A stretch of DNA of 62,878 nt, taken from assembly GCF_900107795.1 (NCBI RefSeq), contig NZ_FNRL01000034.1:1-62878 (forward strand), in the 5' to 3' direction. The notes beneath the pieces are model-generated. The model saw only the letters and a list, made by a program, of their open reading frames with translations. It searched no databases and was not told the origin of the DNA. The DNA comes from Chitinophaga terrae (ex Kim and Jung 2007) (GTDB lineage: Bacteria > Bacteroidota > Bacteroidia > Chitinophagales > Chitinophagaceae). A program made the translations under genes and the position numbers. Below are positions 44,682 to 54,587 of this stretch, piece after piece. How positions within the stretch are numbered: the first letter of the stretch is position 1; every line of letters starts with the position of its first letter.

Positions 44682-45926
44682 TTATTTCCGCACTGGAATT
44701 GACTCGCTATAATTTCCTTTACCATGAAACCAGTTGGCTGCCTGACCGGTTAACCATAAATAGAAATCGCTGCCCAAATTATCTTCAACACCTACAAACC
44801 CTGTTTCTCCATTCAACGGTAAGTGTGAAGCAGTTGCACATTTAAAGATAGCGGTGCCTTCATTCACTTCGTCGAACATCGCCACATACAGCATTTGCGC
44901 GCCTGCTTTTTTCGCCGCCGCAACCTGCCGCCAGAAGAAATTACCCTGCTCGCGGGGGATGCTGTTAGCTTTGGGTCCGTTCATGTTCTTCCAGCTGAAA
45001 CCGGGAAACGCCAGCGGCGCATAATCCACCTGCGCTTCTTTGCACCAGGCCACGTCTGCTGCAATTAAATCCTTGAACTGGTCATAACTTCTCCCGTTAT
45101 ACCTGCCAACAAACCATGGCATAATAATATCCGACCGTTTGATCAGGTCATGCAACTGCGGATCACTGATGCAGTCCTGTTTTCCTTCTCTCCAATAAGT
45201 AGGCACCCCAAGCATCACGCTGTATCCCCGTTCTTTCAGCCCGTTTACAATCGTGGCAGATTCTGTTAATCCATATGCCCGCCTGTCGTTAAACCCGATG
45301 CCCCACACCACTACCAATGGTTTATTATTATGATGCAGGTAAGTAGGCACTTTCTTTCCTTTCAATAATCCATACTGTTCATTCAGTTCGTCGATGTCTT
45401 TCAGCACAGTTTGCTCTTCACCGGGGCGCATGCCACTGAGATCGTACATGATGCATATTGCCCGGTCGTACTTCCCAGCCGCCTGCATGGCGTTGCTCAA
45501 CACGGTGTTGAAGTGCTTTTTGCCGCCGGGGTTCCGTATCTCTGCAACAAACCTCTGCATAAATACGCCATCGAGACCATACTCTTTCATCCATTTGAAA
45601 TGAAGGTCGACCGTGCTTTTATCATGCGCGCTGAACACGGCAGCGGGACTGCCGTCGGCGTATTTAAAAGGAGTTGGATAAGTGATCTTGTATTCGCTTA
45701 CATCTGGCCAGAAATCTATTTCACAGGAGCCGGGTGCAAAAGTACCCCGGTGCTGGTAATGATACCATCCCCTGCCGGCGCTGTCGCCGGGCGTGTTGAA
45801 CCATCCCTGGTAGCCGGCCATTACCAGGCCTTTATAAGATGGATACCTGGTTTTTCGTTGAGCCGTTAACGATACAGGAATGAATGCCAGTAAAACAAAT
45901 GTGGTTAAAAATCGCCTGAGTGTCAT
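44682..45926 (-). CDS. glycoside hydrolase family 71/99-like exported protein, 414 aa
   Basis: Signal peptide (1-22, ending TAQ), then a TIM-barrel-like protein with VMAGYQGWFNTPGDSAGRGWYHY, HFKWMKEYGLDGVFMQRFV, PLVVVWGIGF and VAMFDEVNEGTAIFKC, as in proteins annotated GH71/99-like (often as xylosidase/arabinosidase). GH99 members act on alpha-mannosides, so the true substrate is unknown. It is the only other hydrolase-like gene next to the PUL operon. No operator of the LacI type was found in its own 5' region. Confidence 0.72.
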   Translation of the reverse strand: MTLRRFLTTFVLLAFIPVSLTAQRKTRYPSYKGLVMAGYQGWFNTPGDSAGRGWYHYQHRGTFAPGSCEIDFWPDVSEYKITYPTPFKYADGSPAAVFSAHDKSTVDLHFKWMKEYGLDGVFMQRFVAEIRNPGGKKHFNTVLSNAMQAAGKYDRAICIMYDLSGMRPGEEQTVLKDIDELNEQYGLLKGKKVPTYLHHNNKPLVVVWGIGFNDRRAYGLTESATIVNGLKERGYSVMLGVPTYWREGKQDCISDPQLHDLIKRSDIIMPWFVGRYNGRSYDQFKDLIAADVAWCKEAQVDYAPLAFPGFSWKNMNGPKANSIPREQGNFFWRQVAAAKKAGAQMLYVAMFDEVNEGTAIFKCATASHLPLNGETGFVGVEDNLGSDFYLWLTGQAANWFHGKGNYSESIPVRK

Positions 45927-46076
45927 TTCAAATTCTTTTTTGAAAATTCTTGTTGTGGAATATTAATATGAGATGCATAGTATCTCCTTGGGGATAAAGA
46001 TAATAGCTTACAAAAAGGCTTGCCTGTAAATGTGAACAACGGTAAAAGCGCCGGGTTTCCGGTATGTAATAAAAAA

Positions 46077-46103
46077 GAGAGCGGCATCATTTATACCGCT
46101 CTC
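46077..46103 (-). terminator. terminator after the isochorismatase-fold gene
   Basis: GAGAGCGG (46077-46084) pairs with CCGCTCTC (46096-46103); on the minus strand a TTTTTTA run follows. It lies 19 bp past the stop codon, a clear rho-independent terminator. Confidence 0.75.
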
Positions 46104-46121
46104 CTTTGATCATGATCTTTT

Positions 46122-46673
46122 TTATAAACTGGCTATCCACTGCCGGGCTGTCAAAACCCTGGCGAGTCGGGGAATGGTATTTGTCATCAGGTCATGGTGT
46201 ACAGCCGTTTCGGGATCTCCGCATCCATCACTGATCACGGTAAGGTCATAATCCCTCTCGGCTATTTCGCGTACCGTATTCAGTACTGTTCCGCTGGTGG
46301 GATAACCGGTCACTGCAAGTTTGGTGAAGCCCCGGCGGCCAAGTACCGTATCAATATCCTTACCGGTAAGGATACTGTCCGGACCTTTAACAAAGATGAT
46401 ATCTCCCTCTATTGGTGCAACAGCTGAATGTATGCCTGACTCGGGCAATCGCTCCAGGAACATGCGGCGGGGCGACCGGCGGCCCGGATCACCGGGCATG
46501 TTCGCATGCTCTGAACTACATTTGAGGTATGCTACCTGGATATCAACCATCCTTGCCTTTGAAATTGCTTCTTGTATGTTATATATCAGGGGCTGCGAAT
46601 CGGGGAACCCTGAGAATGAATTGGATTGTACATCCAATACCAGTAAAGCCGTGTCTGAATGGTTGATCTTCAT
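46122..46673 (-). CDS. isochorismatase-fold hydrolase with altered active-site Cys, 183 aa
   Basis: The fold motifs are present: catalytic Asp14 in ALLVLDVQ and Lys96 in IIFVKGPDS. At the site where cysteine hydrolases have Cys in TDVCV, this protein has TSGTV (Thr129). Members acting on isochorismate (for example PhzD) also lack the Cys, so activity is not excluded, but amidase chemistry is unlikely. Monocistronic with its own terminator, divergent from lacI. Its relation to sugar metabolism is unclear. Confidence 0.75.
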   Translation of the reverse strand: MKINHSDTALLVLDVQSNSFSGFPDSQPLIYNIQEAISKARMVDIQVAYLKCSSEHANMPGDPGRRSPRRMFLERLPESGIHSAVAPIEGDIIFVKGPDSILTGKDIDTVLGRRGFTKLAVTGYPTSGTVLNTVREIAERDYDLTVISDGCGDPETAVHHDLMTNTIPRLARVLTARQWIASL

Positions 46674-47048
46674 ATGTTGGTTTGATTTTGTTGATACTAT
46701 AAATACGGTAACAACAAAAAAATAGATTGCCGTTTGCTGAAGTTCCCTGCCGAATTTTTCAAAGATGACAGAGGTTCTCTTAGTTCAATAAACTATATGT
46801 CAAATATCAAACTATCATATCAAATTCATATGTTAGTTATCCTTATCACCAACAGCACGTCCACCCGCCTCTCCATGTTTTAATACGAACCTGCCGGCGA
46901 TGGTCTTCAATCCTCTTCAGCCAGGTTAAAAGGAATAGGTTTTCCGACATCAGGGTTCTCCTGGTCTTTCCCCGGAAAGTGACCCCGGGCGCCGGGAAAA
47001 CATCTTCCAACTGCCGTTTATCAAAAAAATCCTCAAAAAACTTGCAAA
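46674..47048. other. intergenic region between the isochorismatase-fold gene and lacI
   Basis: No convincing gene. The left half is AT-rich promoter-like sequence for the divergent genes. The GC-richer part near 46860-47010 contains a short minus-strand open frame ending at 46907 that could be a scrap of an old gene; I cannot identify it. Confidence 0.4.
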
Positions 47049-47062
47049 CTTAAACGTTTAAG
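47049..47062. promoter_or_regulatory. LacI-type operator before lacI
   Basis: CTTAAACGTTTAAG is a perfect 14-bp palindrome with a central CG, ending 14 bp before the lacI start codon. It is the best copy of the motif in the window and indicates autoregulation. Confidence 0.7.
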
Positions 47063-47076
47063 CATATTTTTAAAAA

Positions 47077-48099
47077 ATGAAGAAGGTATCGCTCAAAGAC
47101 ATTGCAACTGCAGCCGGCGTTTCTACGGCGCTGGTGTCTTATGTGCTGACCAACAAGGAGAAAGAAGCGCGGATAGGCGAAGAAATGGCCAAAAAGATCC
47201 GGGAAATAGCCAGGCAACTGAACTACCAGCCCAATCATATTGCCAGGAGCCTTAAAAGCGGCCGGTCCTTTACCATAGGCCTGGTAATGGCGGATATTTC
47301 CAATGCCTTCTTCGCCAATATTGCCAGGACAATTGAAGATGAGGCTAAACGTAATAATTATACGGTGATCTTCGGGAGTTCTGACGAGAACGTAGACAAG
47401 TCGCAGGACCTTATTAATGTATTGCTGAACAGGCAGGTAGATGGGTTGATCATTACCCCTACCGAAGGCTCTGAAAAACAGATCGCCTGGCTGCAGGAAC
47501 AACATGTGCCGTTTGTGCTGATAGACCGGTTCTTCCCGGGCATCAACGCCAATCATATTGCCGTCAACAATTTTGAATCGGCCTACCAGGCGGTAACGCA
47601 CCTGGTAAAGGCAGGACGGAAACGTATAGGTATGATCGCCTATGAAACAACCCTGCATCATATCGCTGAACGGAAAAGAGGCTACCTGGAAGCGATGCGC
47701 GACCACCGGATGCCGGATGCGGAGAAACGGCTTAAAACCGCCCGTTATTCGCATCTAAAGACCGATATACGCACGGCGATCGACCAGCTGTGCACGGGTC
47801 CCGACAGGGCAGACGCCATCTTCTTTGCCACCAACAGCCTGGCTATTGAAGGGCTTAAATATATTAATGAACTACGTATACGCGTACCCGATATCCTGGC
47901 TATTATTGCCTTCGACGAGGGCGAAGCGTTCGACCTGTTCTATTCACCCGTCACCTACATCCAGCAACCTATTTTACAAATGGGAAAAGAAGCCGTTCGC
48001 GTGTTGCTGGAACAGATCAAAGATCAACAGAAAACAGTAGAAAACATTTTTATCGATACAACGCTGGTGGTACGACAATCATGCGGCAGCAAACGCTGA
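47077..48099 (+). CDS. LacI/PurR-family transcriptional regulator, 340 aa
   Basis: N-terminal HTH (SLKDIATAAGVSTALVSYVLTNKEKEARIGEEMAKKIREIARQLNYQPN) with the hinge helix IARSLKSGRSFTIGLV, then a periplasmic-binding-protein-like effector domain (IGLVMADISNAFFANIARTIEDEA; DGLIITPTEGSEKQIAWL; PFVLIDRFFPG). It senses a sugar or sugar acid and binds a CG-centred palindrome. Four such palindromes flank or precede this gene, the GH172 operon, the GH116 gene and the 12-gene operon, so it is the probable regulator of the whole locus. The GH172 operon begins 75 bp downstream on the same strand. Confidence 0.9.
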   Translation: MKKVSLKDIATAAGVSTALVSYVLTNKEKEARIGEEMAKKIREIARQLNYQPNHIARSLKSGRSFTIGLVMADISNAFFANIARTIEDEAKRNNYTVIFGSSDENVDKSQDLINVLLNRQVDGLIITPTEGSEKQIAWLQEQHVPFVLIDRFFPGINANHIAVNNFESAYQAVTHLVKAGRKRIGMIAYETTLHHIAERKRGYLEAMRDHRMPDAEKRLKTARYSHLKTDIRTAIDQLCTGPDRADAIFFATNSLAIEGLKYINELRIRVPDILAIIAFDEGEAFDLFYSPVTYIQQPILQMGKEAVRVLLEQIKDQQKTVENIFIDTTLVVRQSCGSKR

Positions 48100-48137
48100 T
48101 CTTGTGCCCCCGGGATTTAATTACTTAAATAACTATT

Positions 48138-48153
48138 GCTTAAACGTTAAAGC
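48138..48153. promoter_or_regulatory. LacI-type operator before the GH172 operon
   Basis: GCTTAAACGTTAAAGC is palindromic with one mismatched pair and matches the lacI-upstream site. It lies 21 bp before the GH172 start codon, between lacI and the catabolic operon. Confidence 0.65.
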
Positions 48154-48173
48154 AGGTACTAATTGCACGTATT

Positions 48174-49313
<1,140 letters not shown>

Positions 49314-49332
49314 CCTTAATTAAAACATTGAT

Positions 49333-50877
49333 ATGTCTACAGGCTTACAACTTATCGGGAACAACTATTCGGGTGAAGGCGCCAATACTTTCCGCGCCTT
49401 TAACCCACGGTTGCAGGAATGGATAGCCACTGAATTCAGGGAGGCTACCAGTAAAGAAATTGACCAGGCGCTGGAACTGGCCAGCAAAGCGTTTCCTGTG
49501 GCCAAGAAAATAACGCCCGCTAACCGGGCAAAATTCCTGCATGCTATTACTGAAGAAATAATGGCATTGGGAGATGAATTGCTGAACACTGCCGCCAACG
49601 AAACAGGATTACCCCTGGCCCGTTTGCAGGGAGAGCGCGACAGGACCACGGGACAGCTAAAGCTTTTTGCAGACCTTATCGCTGAAGGCTCCTGGGTGAA
49701 CGCCCGGATCAATACCGGCACTCCTGATACCCGCCAAATGCAGATCCCGCTGGGAGTGATCGGCATATTCGGCGCCAGTAATTTCCCGCTTGCCTTTTCA
49801 GTGGCAGGAGGAGATACAGCAGCAGCCCTGGCTGCCGGCTGCACCGTTGTTTTTAAAGCGCATCCGGCGCATCCGCATACTTCTCATTTAGTTGGCACTG
49901 CTATTATCGCAGCCGCCAAACGCACCGGAATGCCTGAAGGCATCTTTTCCCTGATCCATGGCGCCTCTAACGAAACAGGGCAATACCTGGCTGCGCATCC
50001 CGCAGTAGCGGCCCTGGCATTCACCGGTTCTTTCAGGGGCGGGAAGGCCCTCTACGAAACGGCTACACGCCGCCCTACTCCTATTCCCGTATATGCAGAA
50101 ATGGGAAGCGTGAACCCCGTGTTCTTCCTGCCGGGAATACTGGCAGAGAAAGGCAATGAACTGGCTGCCCAGTTCCTGCAATCGGTAACCCTGGGAGTAG
50201 GACAGTTCTGTACTAATCCGGGCCTGTTCCTCACCGTAGGCAAGGCTGCCGAACTGGTAGATCAACTGAAAGATAAGATTGCAGGACAGCAGGCAGGTTA
50301 TATGCTTACATCCGGCATCCTGAAAGCATACCAGGAAGGCATCAGCCAATTGAAGAAGGAAGGCGCAGAACTGATCGGCGCCGCGCCTGAAGCGGCCCAC
50401 CAGGCCAATGCACACCTGCTGCAGGTATCTGTTGGCCAGGCGCTGGCAAAACCGGAGATCTGCGGGGAAGTGTTCGGCCCCTCATCCGTTCATATCACCG
50501 CTTCCGGCAAAGAGGAACTATACCGGTTTGCCTCCTCGCTGGAAGGACAGCTTACAGCCACCATTCATGGTACCACTGCCGACCTGGAAGAGTATGCACC
50601 ATTGATCGATATTCTCCGCGAGAAAGCAGGCCGACTTATTATCAACGGTTTTCCTACAGGCGTTGCCGTTAATCATTCCATGGTTCATGGAGGCCCATGG
50701 CCGGCCTGTACACCGGCTGCCGGCACCTCTGTTGGCACCATGGCAATTTACCGGTTTTGCAGACCTGTCTGCTTCCAGGACTTCCCGGAATTCCTCCTGC
50801 CTGATGAATTGAAAAACGGGAACCCTATGGGCATATGGCGCTTCCTGAATGGCGACTTCACCAAAGCCACCTGCTAA
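49333..50877 (+). CDS. NADP-type aldehyde dehydrogenase, ketoglutaric-semialdehyde type, 514 aa
   Basis: Aldehyde dehydrogenase with catalytic Cys293 (GQFCTNPG) and general base Glu256 (YAEMGSVNP). The overall pattern (GASNFPLAFSVAGGDTAAALAAGCTVVFKAHPAHPHTS, HGGPWPACTPA, TSVGTMAIYRFCRPVCFQ) matches the group containing 2,5-dioxovalerate (alpha-ketoglutaric semialdehyde) dehydrogenases. It would make 2-oxoglutarate, the last step of the non-phosphorylative pentose route. It starts 19 bp after GH172. The pathway neighbours support this substrate over lactaldehyde, but do not prove it. Confidence 0.85.
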   Translation: MSTGLQLIGNNYSGEGANTFRAFNPRLQEWIATEFREATSKEIDQALELASKAFPVAKKITPANRAKFLHAITEEIMALGDELLNTAANETGLPLARLQGERDRTTGQLKLFADLIAEGSWVNARINTGTPDTRQMQIPLGVIGIFGASNFPLAFSVAGGDTAAALAAGCTVVFKAHPAHPHTSHLVGTAIIAAAKRTGMPEGIFSLIHGASNETGQYLAAHPAVAALAFTGSFRGGKALYETATRRPTPIPVYAEMGSVNPVFFLPGILAEKGNELAAQFLQSVTLGVGQFCTNPGLFLTVGKAAELVDQLKDKIAGQQAGYMLTSGILKAYQEGISQLKKEGAELIGAAPEAAHQANAHLLQVSVGQALAKPEICGEVFGPSSVHITASGKEELYRFASSLEGQLTATIHGTTADLEEYAPLIDILREKAGRLIINGFPTGVAVNHSMVHGGPWPACTPAAGTSVGTMAIYRFCRPVCFQDFPEFLLPDELKNGNPMGIWRFLNGDFTKATC

Positions 50878-50901
50878 CAGCTGGCTGATTAAATACTGGT
50901 T

Positions 50902-51684
50902 ATGGATTTAGGTCTAAAAGATAATATCATCATAGTATCCGGCGGCGCCAAAGGTATAGGCGCTGCCATCGCCGCCGTTCTGGCGGCGGAAGGCGCCTTT
51001 CCCGTTATTGTAGGACGCAGCGCTTCCGACAATGAACAACACCTGGAAAATATCCGTAAAGCCGGCGGGAACGGCGATCATGCAGTAGCAGAACTCACCG
51101 ATCCCAAAGCTTGCGAAACCGCAGTGCAAACCATTGCAGCCAAATACGGAAGAATAGACGGGCTGGTGAACAACGCAGGGATCAACGATGGCGTTGGCCT
51201 GGAAAAGGGATCGTACGAAGGGTTCATGCAATCGTTGCACCGCAACCTCGTACATTACTACCTCCTCGCGCATCACGCCCTTCCTTATCTTAAAAAAAGT
51301 AAAGGCGCTATTGTAAACATCAGTTCCAAAACCGCTGAAACAGGCCAGGGTAACACCTCTGCCTACGCCGCGGCCAATGGAGGCAGGAATGCGCTGACCC
51401 GCGAATGGGCTGTAGAACTGCTTCCTTACAGCATCCGTGTTAACGCTATCATCGTAGCCGAGTCGTGGACCCCGCTCTACGAAAGCTGGATCAATACATT
51501 TGCAGACAAAGAAGCCAAACTGGCCAGCATCGTCGAACGCATTCCCCTGGAGAAACGCATGACGTTACCGGAAGAAATCGCGCAAATGGCCGCCTTCCTC
51601 TTATCAAAACGTTCCAGTCATACTACCGGGCAACTAATCCATGTCGACGGCGGGTATGTGCACCTGGACAGAGCCCTGGTTTAA
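50902..51684 (+). CDS. short-chain dehydrogenase, sugar-dehydrogenase-like, catalytic Lys replaced, 260 aa
   Basis: Rossmann motif GGAKGIG, NNAG at about 90, catalytic Ser142 and Tyr155. The Lys of YxxxK is Asn159 (YAAANGG), a real change in the DNA (AAT). Otherwise the sequence resembles L-fucose dehydrogenase-like SDRs, for example LTREWAVELLPYSIRVNA. L-fucose and D-arabinose share configuration at C2-C4, so oxidation of D-arabinose or L-fucose to the lactone is a reasonable role. A later ketone-forming step is the alternative. 24 bp after the ALDH gene. Confidence 0.78.
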   Translation: MDLGLKDNIIIVSGGAKGIGAAIAAVLAAEGAFPVIVGRSASDNEQHLENIRKAGGNGDHAVAELTDPKACETAVQTIAAKYGRIDGLVNNAGINDGVGLEKGSYEGFMQSLHRNLVHYYLLAHHALPYLKKSKGAIVNISSKTAETGQGNTSAYAAANGGRNALTREWAVELLPYSIRVNAIIVAESWTPLYESWINTFADKEAKLASIVERIPLEKRMTLPEEIAQMAAFLLSKRSSHTTGQLIHVDGGYVHLDRALV

Positions 51685-51700
51685 GATCCAATGATATACA

Positions 51701-53341
51701 ATGAAACAGACAATCCTAAGCATACAGCCTGCCGATAACGTTTGGGTAGCTTTGCAGGATATTCCTGCCGGCACTACGCTGACCATCGGCGCACAAACCA
51801 TTACCACTTTACAGGCAATTGCCGCCAAACACAAGGTAACGGCAACGGACATACCGAAAGACGGCGCTATTACCATGTACGGCGTACTGGTTGGACTGGC
51901 CAATGAAGATCTTCCTGCCGGCACGCTGATAACCACCAAAAATATCAGGCATGCGTCCGGCCAGTTCGCGGTAAGCGAAAACAGGAAAACAAACTGGACG
52001 CCGCCGGATGTATCCGCCTGGCGCGACCGTACATTCATGGGCTACCACAGAACAGACGGCCGTGTAGGCACCGGCAACTATTGGGTGATCATTCCCCTTG
52101 TATTCTGCGAGAACAGGAATGTGCAGCTGCTTCACGAAGTGCTGACCAAACAACTGGGATACCAACGCCAACACCCCTACGAAAATATGTTACAAGGACT
52201 GCTTGCCGATTTCAAGGCAGGCAAAACAACCAGCACCAAAGATTTTACAGAAACTGTTATCACGCCTACCCGCACTTTCCCGAATATCGATGGTATTAAA
52301 CTGCTCACGCATACCATGGGATGCGGAGGCACGAAAGACGATGCGCGGACCCTTTGCGGGTTGCTGGCAGGTTACATTACCCATCCTAACGTAGCCGGAG
52401 CTACCGTGCTAAGCCTGGGTTGCCAGAATGCCCAGATAGCGATGCTGAAAGAAGAGATTGAAAAACGCGTACCGGGTTTCGACAGAACGGTGATCTACCT
52501 GGAACAACAACAGGCAGGCAGCGAAAAGGCATTAATGACCATGGCTATCCAGCAAACGTTTGAAGGATTATCTAAAGCTAACCAGCAGGAAAGAAAACCT
52601 GCGCCGTTAAGCAAGTTATGTATAGGCATGGAATGCGGGGGCAGCGATGGTTTTTCAGGCATTTCCGCCAACCCGGCAGTTGGCCTGGTTGCCGACAAGC
52701 TCATAGCACTGGGCGGCAGCGTGATCCTTTCCGAATTCCCTGAGCTTTGCGGCGTGGAACAGGAACTAAGCGACCGTTGCATCAACACTACCCTGGCCGC
52801 AAAATATGTTCAGCTCATGCGCGATTATGCCAGCAGCGCAGAAGCGGTGGGATCAGGTTTCGACTCCAATCCCTCCGCCGGCAATATCCGCGACGGCTTG
52901 ATCACCGATGCCATTAAATCGGCCGGCGCTGCCAAGAAAGGCGGTTCTTCGCCGGTCACCGATGTTATTGATTACCCGGGAAGGGTACAGCATCCGGGCC
53001 TTGCATTGCTATGCACACCGGGCAGCGATGTGGAATCAACTACCGCCGAAGTAGGCGCCGGCGCTACGGTTGTATTGTTCACTACCGGTTTGGGAACGCC
53101 TACAGGCAATCCTATCACCCCTGTTATCAAACTATCCACCAACAGCAAACTGGCGGCCAGGATGCCCGACATTATCGATATCGATACCGGCAGCATCATT
53201 GAAGGCAGCAGCACCCTGGAACAGATGTCGGACCGGCTACTTGAACTGGTTATAGCAACAGCCAGCGGTACTTACAAGACAAAAGCACAGGAGCTTGGGC
53301 AGGATGATTTTATTCCATGGAAAAGAGGCATTTCTTTATAA
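51701..53341 (+). CDS. UxaA-family aldonate dehydratase, 546 aa
   Basis: N-terminal SAF domain (about 1-100; NVWVALQDIPAGTTL, DLPAGTLITTKNI) and the large UxaA domain with FMGYHRTDGRVGTGNYWVIIP, THTMGCGG, LGCQNAQIAML, GMECGGSDGFSGISANPAVG and TTGLGTPTGNPITPVIK. The family dehydrates altronate or galactarate to 2-keto-3-deoxy acids with a metal ion. D-altronate, D-arabinonate and L-fuconate have the same C2-C4 configuration, so a pentonate or fuconate substrate is plausible. It lies 16 bp after the SDR gene. Confidence 0.88.
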   Translation: MKQTILSIQPADNVWVALQDIPAGTTLTIGAQTITTLQAIAAKHKVTATDIPKDGAITMYGVLVGLANEDLPAGTLITTKNIRHASGQFAVSENRKTNWTPPDVSAWRDRTFMGYHRTDGRVGTGNYWVIIPLVFCENRNVQLLHEVLTKQLGYQRQHPYENMLQGLLADFKAGKTTSTKDFTETVITPTRTFPNIDGIKLLTHTMGCGGTKDDARTLCGLLAGYITHPNVAGATVLSLGCQNAQIAMLKEEIEKRVPGFDRTVIYLEQQQAGSEKALMTMAIQQTFEGLSKANQQERKPAPLSKLCIGMECGGSDGFSGISANPAVGLVADKLIALGGSVILSEFPELCGVEQELSDRCINTTLAAKYVQLMRDYASSAEAVGSGFDSNPSAGNIRDGLITDAIKSAGAAKKGGSSPVTDVIDYPGRVQHPGLALLCTPGSDVESTTAEVGAGATVVLFTTGLGTPTGNPITPVIKLSTNSKLAARMPDIIDIDTGSIIEGSSTLEQMSDRLLELVIATASGTYKTKAQELGQDDFIPWKRGISL

Positions 53342-53360
53342 ACACAAACAATTCTACGCT

Positions 53361-54581
53361 ATGAAATCTATGCTGATCGCTGGTTGTATCACGGCTGCAG
53401 GTTTATCTGCCTGCAACACCCATACCACGCCTAAAGCCGCCAATACTTTTGGCGAGGATGTGGCATTCCTGAAGCAACATCTGCAGAACGTAATAGTACT
53501 AAAGCATCCTGACAGCCAAAGCCAGGTAGTGGTAACCGGCGATTACCAGGCCAGGGTAATGACCAGTACTACCGGGGGCGACGCCGGCAACAGCTACGGA
53601 TGGATCAATTATAACCTGGTTGCTTCTCATCAACTGAACAAACATATCAACGCATTCGGCGGCGAAGAGCGTTTCTGGCTTGGACCCGAAGGCGGCCAAT
53701 ATGGACTTTATTTTCCTCCCGGCAAACCTTTCGATTTCGATAACTGGCAAACCCCTCCCCTCATCGACACGGTACATTACCAGATGGTTGCCCAATCGGA
53801 TACCTCCGTATCCTACGAACAAAGCGGCGTTTTACAGAACTACCAGGGCAGCAGCTTCCCTGTTAAAATAAACAGGACTGTCAGCCTGCTGGGCAACGAA
53901 CAGATCTCTTCCAAACTGGGCTTTGCATTACCTGGAGGCATTAACGGTGTAGCCTATGAAACCAGCAACACCGTGACCAATACAGGCGACAGCAGCTGGC
54001 AACCGGAAACCGGTTTGCTGAGCATCTGGCTGCTGGGCATGTTCAGGCCTTCAGATCAAACAGCCATCGTTGCACCGTTCAAGGGGCTTCCTAACGCTAA
54101 CGGCTATATTACGGATGACTATTTTGGAAAGATAGCGGCAAAGAACCTGCAGGTAAAGGACAGTTTGCTGCTGTTCAGGGCCGATGGCAAGAACAGGGGA
54201 AAACTGGGTTTATCGCCTGTTATCGCGAAACCGGGCGCCGGCAGCATAGACCTGGAACATAATACCGTTACCGTATTGCTCTACGAAATAGTGCCTGACG
54301 GCAGGTATGTAAACTCGAAATGGGAGATCCAGAAAGAACCGTATAAAGGCGATGCGGTAAACTGTTATAACGACGGACCAATTGCCGACGGGTCGCAAAT
54401 GGGGCCTTTCTATGAAGTGGAATCGTCGTCGGCCGCGCAGCCGCTGAAGCCGGGCGAATCAATGAGCTACAGGCAAACCACTATGCATTTCCAGGGCGAC
54501 AGAACAGCTATCCAGGCCCTGGCCAAAGAGCTCTGGCAACTATCGCTCGATGATGTTCAACATTTCTTAAACAATAAATAG
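53361..54581 (+). CDS. DUF6786-type lipoprotein, 406 aa
   Basis: The ATG at 53361 gives a clear lipoprotein signal (lipobox LSAC); the frame is open further up inside the dehydratase gene. The mature protein is beta-rich with AFGGEERFWLGPEGGQYGLYFPPG, then SNTVTNTGDSSWQPETGLLSIWLLGMFRPS. This recalls galactose-mutarotase-like sandwiches and matches what I know as DUF6786. It may bind or epimerise the sugar in the periplasm; a lactonase role would fill a gap in the pathway but no such motif is visible. Confidence 0.65.
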   Translation: MKSMLIAGCITAAGLSACNTHTTPKAANTFGEDVAFLKQHLQNVIVLKHPDSQSQVVVTGDYQARVMTSTTGGDAGNSYGWINYNLVASHQLNKHINAFGGEERFWLGPEGGQYGLYFPPGKPFDFDNWQTPPLIDTVHYQMVAQSDTSVSYEQSGVLQNYQGSSFPVKINRTVSLLGNEQISSKLGFALPGGINGVAYETSNTVTNTGDSSWQPETGLLSIWLLGMFRPSDQTAIVAPFKGLPNANGYITDDYFGKIAAKNLQVKDSLLLFRADGKNRGKLGLSPVIAKPGAGSIDLEHNTVTVLLYEIVPDGRYVNSKWEIQKEPYKGDAVNCYNDGPIADGSQMGPFYEVESSSAAQPLKPGESMSYRQTTMHFQGDRTAIQALAKELWQLSLDDVQHFLNNK

Positions 54582-54587
54582 CAGGCA

